Shown here piece by piece: positions 57,096 through 64,000 of a stretch of 64,000 nt of DNA. Numbering within the stretch: position 1 is the first letter of the stretch; each line of letters begins with the position of its first letter. The stretch comes from Apoda limacodes. Its lineage: Eukaryota > Arthropoda > Insecta > Lepidoptera > Limacodidae. The notes under the pieces were generated by a model, which was not told where the DNA came from, made no database searches, and saw nothing but the letters and a program-made list of their open reading frames with translations. The translations under genes were made by a program, and so were the position numbers. The stretch covers positions 30,397,521 to 30,461,520 of the forward strand of contig OX291544.1 in NCBI GenBank assembly GCA_946406115.1. Reading direction: 5' to 3'.

Positions 57096-60000
57096 TTAGT
57101 CCAGTTTTGGTACACATGGCATAGGCAGTGTCTCTCTCATTAAATTTCCTAATTTTGTACTTAAATTATTAGCATTTCCATTCAGAAGACTATTCTTTTT
57201 ATAACTTTTGATGTAAAAGTTTGCGAAAAGTATTAGAAAGAAAACAGTGTTTGAAGCGATAAAAAAAGCGACGCCTTTTGATGGTGGACATTCCGAAACC
57301 CCTACTGACGAAACGTATTGGACGATAATCAACATAAATTGTATCTGCAAAAAAATATATTAAACATTAAAAAGATAAAAAATTTATATATTTTTATATG
57401 ATTGTTTTTGTATTGGTTTGTTTCTTCTTTGTGTTCATTTTAGGAAAGTATATAGATTTTTTATGAATAAGTACATTTATAAGAAAATATGTAACCATCA
57501 AAAAAAATGAAATATTTTTTACGTCATCTGAAATATTTATTAATATAATAAAGCTAAGGAGCTTTTTTGGTTGTTTTTTTTTTGTTTGAAGGCGCTAATC
57601 TCTGCTTTTTTGCATTTAATAGCCCTTCTTTACGAATATTAAAGGCTTTTTACATCACGCTGGGACCCTTAGGAGCTGAGCAGAGAGAAGAAAAGTCAGA
57701 AAGAAACCTACGCAAAAACGAAGACCGTAAAAATGCGACGGAGGATGTAAGCCACGTTAAGATTTAACATTTACCAACCTGTCAACATTTTTGACCACCG
57801 TGTCTATATGCACTATTTGTGTATTTAAATATTTTTACACGCAATGTATTTCTGTGAGGTTTACTGCTATGTAAAAATAATAAGTGAATGTTGAGTATAA
57901 TGTTGAAGATTCAATTTTTTTTCCAAACATATTTAAGACAGCTTTATTTAACCTTTTTCTTAATTATTAAAAAAGGTGTAAAACTGTTCATACTCACAAG
58001 TTGAAACTTAGTCATATATTTCTTCCAAGTTAAATATTTCGCCACAGATGGTCCCAAGGCTGATAAAGCGTAATAACTGTACATGAAAACATGGACCAGG
58101 GAGTTTAGAAAGCCGATGAAGATCAGGGACTCCGATGGCCAATACTTGAGGACGGCCCAGGTTGCAATCATCATACACGAGTGGTGGTACAGATGGAGGA
58201 ATGTGACCTGGTTATCTTTTTTCCGTAATACAAACAGTACCGTGTCGAGGAGCTCAGTTACCTTCGCGGCAAAATACAGCCAAATACCTAAAATTATCTG
58301 GAAAGTGTTAGAGTTTTTGTAAGAAAAGTTAAAAAGCTCCAGAAACTATGCTAAGGCTAATCATGGTTTTCGTAGCGCTAATAAATATTGTGTGAACTTA
58401 TGCGCGTGTACAAATTTCGGTTGTTCATATATTATTACATTATCCTATGCCTACTATTACAGGGCAATATTTTTATATTTGTTTGAAATCGCATGAAAAC
58501 GACGAACGACGTAACATTCAGATCATAACGAGGAAGAGACATCAAACAATCAATTTCTTTTCTGGGAAAAGTCGTATTCTCCTTTCACGGAGAAAGCAAT
58601 AAACTTGACTTGCCCGCAATAACATAATATAATTTGGTAATCTCGCAACAGATATAAGCTTCTCAAAAAAATACTTTATGGGGCGCAGGTCGACATTGTC
58701 AGTGCGCGAGTTCAAATCCTACGCCCTGCAATGTAGGGAAAGCCCTTATAAAAGCACCCAGTTACATCTCGGATAGAAAATTAATAATTACGGCTAAAGT
58801 AACCGACAAAAAAATGTAAGTAGCTGATTTTCTAATAAATAATTTGATGTCACAAATTATTATTTACCTCACTTTTATAATTTTGATCACTCATAAAGCA
58901 CTTTGTAGGCGTAAGTCCCATCACAAGCAAATCTTGTAGAAACTGAAAATAACATTTGTTTCAAATAAATACAAATACATATTGTACCCACGACTTAAAA
59001 AACACTTACAAAATTGTAATTAGAAACCAAATTTAGATTATTAAAAATGTTACCAGGTTGATGATTTTAGTGAACTGAAAAAGAGAAGAAAAAGAGAAAG
59101 CTTGTAAAGGCAGATGTATAAGATAAATGTATGGGACAGGACGTATGCATGCAGGTCACGGTTTAAATACGTAGTGTGGATTTGTGGATACTGTTCTGTA
59201 TCTATCCTGTAGACGTTAAAAATTTACTTATATATTATTAAGAACAAAATTAAACAAACTTTAAAACATCTAAAGGATCATATTTTTTTTAAACATGGCT
59301 TTTTTGAGATCCGGACTTCAATAGAAAAAAAAAAACGAACCTCTTATAGGATAACTTCATAATACATCCGTCTATCATGAACCTCTTTCTAAGGCCCACT
59401 TATAGGCAACAAGTGGAAATTAACCTACATCCTTTGTTTGTATGATCACTGCAAGAAAGCTACACTATCTCTGAGTAACATAGAGCCTACCCTCCAACGT
59501 TTTGTTTTTATGAAAATAAGTTTTAATTACATAAAATAAGCTTAAAGTCGAATTAGGAATAAAAAAAAGACACTATTCCTATACATTGTAACGAAGCAAA
59601 AAGGTGGCCTTTTTGGGCCAAGAATAGGTAGTTACACGAAATGAAAAGAATATAGAATACTTTTACCTCACTAGTAAGCGTCCACAGGATTTTCTTTCTG
59701 CGAGCATTTCTGACAAAACTCGCACTTGTCCAATTTTTTTTCTACAGTATGTCAAAATTTGAGTCTTAATTTGAGCTTCGGTTTTAAATTTAATTTCAAT
59801 TTTTAGTCGATTCTCTATTATGTTATAAAAATTGACTCCTTTTAAATGTTGCTATTGAATATAAGCAAATATTGCTTGTAAACCTAAGCAAATATTGCTA
59901 TTCCGTACAAAAGTGCATCAGTTTATACGTATAATGGTTGTTTACTAGAGCTAAGTTTAATTATGGGTTTAAAGCTAAAGTTGGTAAGTTATTAAAAAAA

Positions 60001-62207
60001 ACAAAATGGTTATAAAAATAAAGTAAAATATTATATAAGTAGCATTACTTACCCTAGTAACTAAATATAATGAGAATACTACTTGAATACCATTATATAC
60101 AAGCAAAGTTTGCGTTAACTTAAATGGACTTCTTTTTCTCATGAAATTGGGCCCAACTTTTAGGACGAACACTAAGTAGAGGGCTAGAATGACGCAGACT
60201 GGGCCTGGGCTCTTCATTAGAGGAAGATCGTCGATTTCTTCGTCTAGGAAATAAATATAATATTTTTATTATTGCTTCACTAGCAAATTTAGAAAATGGT
60301 CATTATCTATGATCGTAAAAGACAACGCCTATGTTAATTTATGAAAATTTATACTTAACGTGTTTGTTAAACTGACAAAGTGCCGCAAGTGGCAAAAAGT
60401 TGGGCTGTCATATCAAAGGTGCAGGGTCTCGATTTTCGGTAGAAAGAAACCTAATTTTTTTCCAAATTTGTGAATTGTTTAGTTTCTAGATTATTTGCTG
60501 GTTTGTGCCACACTGGCACTGATAATCTCACCCCTACTATGTTTGTGCGAATAAATATCATAAGTAAAACGTGAATATCTTTTACTGTTCACCGCAACAG
60601 TTGACATTACAATACCTCTCTGACCGCCCTTTCGTAGCGTATTAAAATTACATATTTTACTGTTGTGCAGAGCATGTAATCATAGGAACATATCGACGAG
60701 AAAATAATGTGATTTCAAGTTTCTTGTGTGACCCGTAAGATGGCGCTAGTGAACACTGTCTCAGTCTTAAGTAATTTATTTTTTATACACCACAAATGTA
60801 GTTTACCAATAAAAAATGTGCAAAGACTGAGCTGTCTTAAGCCATCTATACATTAGTAAAAGGAAAAACCTTTTGTTACCTTCCTACAGTAACAAACTCC
60901 AGACCCTACATATAAAAGACATACACCGCTCTTAATTAGGTACATGAAAAATATAAAGAACTTCTTGACACCATCCTAGCTTACTCTTTTTAAACACCGA
61001 TACTTCTTCTGCTTTTCAGTTCTTTGTATTTTTTCATATACCTTATAGAGAGCAGTGTGTAGAGTGGGTAGGGTATAGAGACCAGAGTGGGTAGGGTACA
61101 GTGTGCAGAGTGGGTAGGGTGCAGAGTTGCAGAGTGGGTAGGGTACAGTGTTCAGAGTGGGTAGGGTACAGTGTGCAGAGTGGGTAGGGTACAGTGTGCA
61201 GAGTTTTTTTTTTTCTGAACTGCCATTACTGCTTCACCGGACTTTTTGGGGCGTGACTCTGAAGGAGCCTCAGCCCATATAGCGCTCAAGAGCTGCCCGC
61301 GGGGGGAGCCTCGGCTTGGGTTGTCGCTCTCAGGGGCGTCCCTTTGTCCGGTGTGAGGCTCGAACCCGAAGGTGAGTCACCGCCAGGAGGGGAGTTTCTC
61401 GTTACGCGGGTGCGCTTTGATACCTCGTGTAACCTTGCGGGCGCCGACGAACCCGGGGACTTCGGCATCGTGTTAGGGGGGAGGCCTTATTAGGGGACGT
61501 CGTAGAGACTAAACTCGCTATCAGGATAGCGAGATCGTCATCTGGGGCCGTTAGTACGTGCCGAGGCCACCTAACTATAGTTTTACGACCATGCCGAGGT
61601 TGGTTGGGGGAAAGTGCAGAGTGAGTAAGGTACTGTGTTCCGAGTGAGTAGGGTACAGTGTGCAGAGTGTGTAGGGTACAGTTTACATAACACATTCGTA
61701 ACTGATGCTGTACTTATCTATTAATACAGCACAGCACATAATTTGTTGTTATTCAACATAATATAAGTATTAATTTGATGTAACGCGGGCAGAAGCGTGG
61801 GAAAAAGCAGTTATAAGTAGACATTACACGACATTGTTTGTTGAATACTTTAACGACAAAAATATGTAGACATACAACAATTTGAAACCGGAAAATACCA
61901 GATCATATTAATAATAATATATATTATCAGTGAATACCAGTGAGACGTTGATGTAACGTGTATCATTATGTACGTATGTTATATTTTTACCATGATGAAC
62001 ATCGTAGGTATATTATTATTAATATCATACAAAAACAATGATTTAAACGAGCAAAATGTTGAAATTTTTTTGGGATGTAATTAAATTGCTAAAAATTTTA
62101 TTATAAATGTATGTATTTTAAATTATGGTAAATTCCAGCAGATACTCACATTCACTTTTGTTTAAATCCCAGGCTACATTTTGTTTCAATGGTAATATGT
62201 TCGCCAT
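57096..62207 (-). CDS. ELO gene C: very-long-chain fatty acid elongase, five exons
   Basis: Exons in transcription order: 62207-62150, 60243-60053, 58942-58868, 58297-57998 and 57344-57096 (290 aa). Exon 1 encodes MANILPLKQNVAWDLNKSE, ends in phase 1 before gtgagt, and joins exon 2 to give SEYEEIDDLPLMKSPGPV. Exon 4 has KVTELLDT (120-127), HLYHH (143-147) and NSLVHVFMYSYYAL; the exon 4/5 joint gives TKFQLIQF. Exon 5 is longer than in gene B (82 against 53 residues) and ends in a polar tail, MPCVPKLD, with no clear di-lysine signal. The enzyme should act in the ER membrane on acyl-CoA and malonyl-CoA; substrate unknown. Exons 1-4 have exactly the same lengths as in gene B. A 108-nt part of exon 2 is about 96% identical in DNA to gene B while the rest of the exon is far less alike. 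Introns are 1906, 1110, 570 and 653 bp, all GT-AG. No frame break was seen. Confidence 0.9.
58680..58740 (+). repeat. Possible tRNA-like SINE fragment in intron 3 of ELO C
   Basis: 'gagttcaaatcct' fits a B box and is preceded by 'ggggcgcaggtcgacattgt', with 'gcgca...tacgccctgc' partly complementary. There is no acceptor stem or clear A box, so it is not a tRNA gene. Confidence 0.25.
59570..59710. repeat. Dispersed repeat scrap in intron 2 of ELO C
   Basis: 'gacactattcctatacattg taacgaagc' is the reverse of the 'gcaacgtaaaggaatagtgcc' motif at 54130, followed by 'aagaatatagaatactttta' as in gene B intron 3. Confidence 0.4.
61050..61690. repeat. 23-bp minisatellite in intron 1 of ELO C, split by an insertion
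   Basis: Units of the form gcagagtgggtagggtacag tgt are repeated about seven times at 61050-61208 and about three times at 61613-61685. The two parts are separated by a GC-rich element (61209-61612). Confidence 0.8.
61209..61612 (-). mobile_element. GC-rich poly(A)-tailed retroelement, copy 2
   Basis: It is bounded on the left by about 11 T (poly(A) on the minus strand) and flanked by tgcagagt on both sides, a possible target duplication that is ambiguous because the host is a repeat. It shares long blocks with 21689-21950. Minus-strand frames are rich in R, P, S and T (for example RRPQGYTRYQSAPA and RWPRHVLTAPDDD) and may be a piece of a LINE ORF. No catalytic motif is visible and its class is undetermined. 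Confidence 0.6.
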
Positions 62208-63423
62208 CTTTTTTTTTATTGTACTGTTTTAAAGACTGCTAAATCGGTCCTGTAAAATACACATTTAATTACTTTTTCTCAAAAACGCTATCAAAATTTA
62301 AAATTAAATTTAAAAAAAGTAAAAGAAAAACGGTACGATATCGATTCTGAATCAACACTTTTCTGGACAGAAGACGCTACAGTAAATACCTATGCTTTAT
62401 CCATGCATGACCTGTTATCAAATCCATTTGATTTTTTTAAGCCTTGGGGAATAAACGGAATCATTTAACACTACAAGAACAAAAGACGTATGCATACGCG
62501 AAAATGTGTGTGTGTGTATATATTTTTATATTCTTAACATAAAATAATCCTTGTATTTAGTGACTTTTATGATCATCTATTCTATTAAGTTTCTTTTCCC
62601 CAGCGTTTTTGAGTAAAGCTCAAGTCTCGCCATCAGGCCATTTTTGGATTTTTATAATTGACGGCCTCACCTCACGGTTTGCCCTTTTATCAAACTTTAC
62701 TCATATAGGTACAAATAATCATAACGATTTTACAAGAAGTGTTCCCTTTAAAATTACTTATAAGAAATAATTCAAATTCAATTTGACGGCAAAATACGCT
62801 GATTCAAAATTAGTATCTACACGTTAAGGAAGAAGTGAAGGAAAAAAAAATATTTTTCGTTCTGACTTTTTGTTGATTTGATTTTTTTTAAATGTTTTCG
62901 TTTTAATTTTTTTTTGGGCTGACAACAATGCCTGTAAAAATGTTATTCGAAGAAAACTACATTTAATATAATTGAAAAGCTAGGTAGGTAGGTGAAAAAA
63001 TATGTTTGTTTGTTTCTCTACCCTTAAGGGTCTATTTTGTTATGTAAATGAGATAGTCCAGCAGTCAGAAGTAGTCGATTTCACGGTATATTTTCTTTTA
63101 ACTTATAATTTCGATACTCCACCAAATTGACATGTTTCACACCTGCGCACGTCATTAGCTACCTCTTTCGAAAATTTTCACAGTGTTAAAACGGGACGTC
63201 TTGTTGAACCGAACCTACTTACGAAGATTCAGCCTGTTATTATTCACTAAGATCAACTTGAGGGTACTTCCTTACAACGCATAGAAGGATTTCATCAAAA
63301 TATTTTTAAATGAATAAAAGAACCCGACTGCATAAACATTAAGAACTAAACAGGAATTAAAACATCCCAAGTATTTTAATATAATAAGACTGAACTCATT
63401 TTAAGGTTACAACTATAGTTTGA
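62208..63423. other. Upstream region of ELO C
   Basis: Gene C's leader and promoter should lie here. I see no secure TATA box or leader splice site. A (tg)n/(ta)n tract is at 62505-62525. The remaining sequence is AT-rich. Confidence 0.35.
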
Positions 63424-63772
63424 GCAAACTAAACTACACTACACTATTTAAACTATACTACACTATTTAAACTACACTACACTATTTAAACTACACTACA
63501 CTATTTAAACTACACTACACTATTTAAACTACACTACACTATTTAAACTACACTACACTATTTAAACTACACTACACTATTTAAACTACACTATTTAAAC
63601 TACACTACACTATTTAAACTACACTACACTGTTTAAACTACACTACACTGTTTAAACTACACTACACTGTTTAAACTACACTACACTATTTAAACTACAC
63701 TACACTATTTAAACTACACTACACTATTTAAACTACACTACACTATTTAAACTACACTACACTATTTAAACT
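63424..63772. repeat. 19-bp minisatellite, about 18 units
   Basis: The unit aaactacactacactattt is repeated about 18 times. One unit is short (missing one 'actac'), three consecutive units carry ctgtttaaa instead of ctatttaaa, and the first units are slightly diverged. It is non-coding. Confidence 0.9.
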
Positions 63773-64000
63773 TGCATTGAAATGAGTTCCGCCTGCTTAA
63801 AGTTAAATATTCGGTATGTTTTAATTTCTATTTAACTTTGAATGTTTTTACGCCAGATGGAGGGTTATGTTTTCCGAGTGTATGTATATTTCTTTGGCAC
63901 GCTCTGTAGCCTAAACGGCGTGATGGATTTTAGCTTGAGAGGTGTCGTTAGATTGGTATTAATTGTAAGAGTGACACTGGATACATAAATTAAAAATTTT
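63773..64000. other. Right end, nothing recognised
   Basis: No coding frame or repeat is recognised. Confidence 0.4.

Noticed and set aside
58083..58322. 79-residue + strand frame
   Set aside because: It is antisense to exon 4 of ELO C.
61402..61695. 97-residue minus-strand frame as a host gene
   Set aside because: It spans the minisatellite and the inserted GC-rich retroelement, inside intron 1 of ELO C.

Overview
This is an AT-rich, repeat-dense insect nuclear window, most likely from a moth or butterfly. The evidence is spliced genes with GT-AG introns, tRNA-headed SINEs ending in lepidopteran-style 3' modules, SINEs carrying a 5S rRNA-like body, short Helitron-like repeats ending in CTAGT, jockey-like LINE remnants, mariner, pogo, Copia and BEL/Pao debris, and several MITEs. 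There is no bacterial or viral gene organisation.

The only intact host genes are three paralogous ELO (very-long-chain fatty acid elongase) genes, each assembled here from five exons. Gene A is on the + strand (28111-41827, 317 aa). Gene B is on the - strand (52228-48533, 261 aa). Gene C is on the - strand (62207-57096, 290 aa). A and B converge; B and C are head-to-tail. All three share one architecture: a short first coding exon ending in phase 1, a 191-nt exon 2, a 75-81-nt exon 3, a 300-nt exon 4 carrying KxxELLDT, HxYHH and NSxVHxxMYxYY, and a final exon starting with the second glutamine of the TxxQxxQ motif. The first coding exons (61, 58 and 58 nt) are too short to be seen as open frames and were found by matching splice sites, phase and family sequence. 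The genes are expected to catalyse the condensing step of fatty-acid elongation in the ER membrane, feeding cuticular hydrocarbon, wax, pheromone or membrane lipid synthesis.

Region by region: 1-28 kb is gene-poor. It holds a pogo-like transposon with a broken transposase (3.5-6.9 kb), two decayed jockey-like LINEs (9.1-10.0 and 12.5-13.6 kb), several SINEs, two MITEs (17.2 and 25.1 kb), a Helitron-like repeat with a nested SINE (18.8-19.7 kb), a GC-rich retroelement fragment (21.7 kb) and a BEL/Pao scrap (27.2 kb). Two tiny candidate first exons (2283 and 7326) could belong to genes outside recognition here. From 28 to 42 kb is gene A, whose introns hold 5S-SINEs, mariner remnants, three copies of an approximately 196-bp GC-rich repeat (two of them identical over about 171 bp) and a decayed Copia element with LTRs and a target duplication. 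From 42 to 48.5 kb is the convergent intergenic space. From 48.5 to 62.2 kb are genes B and C, separated by 4.9 kb that includes a near-perfect 362-bp foldback element upstream of B. From 61.0 to 61.7 kb a poly(A)-tailed retroelement sits inside a 23-bp minisatellite in intron 1 of C. A 19-bp minisatellite lies near the right end.

The most interesting biology is the ELO cluster itself: conserved exon sizes, diverged 3' ends, a very sharp patch of near-identical nucleotide sequence in exon 2 of B and C that looks like gene conversion, and heavy recent transposon traffic confined to introns.
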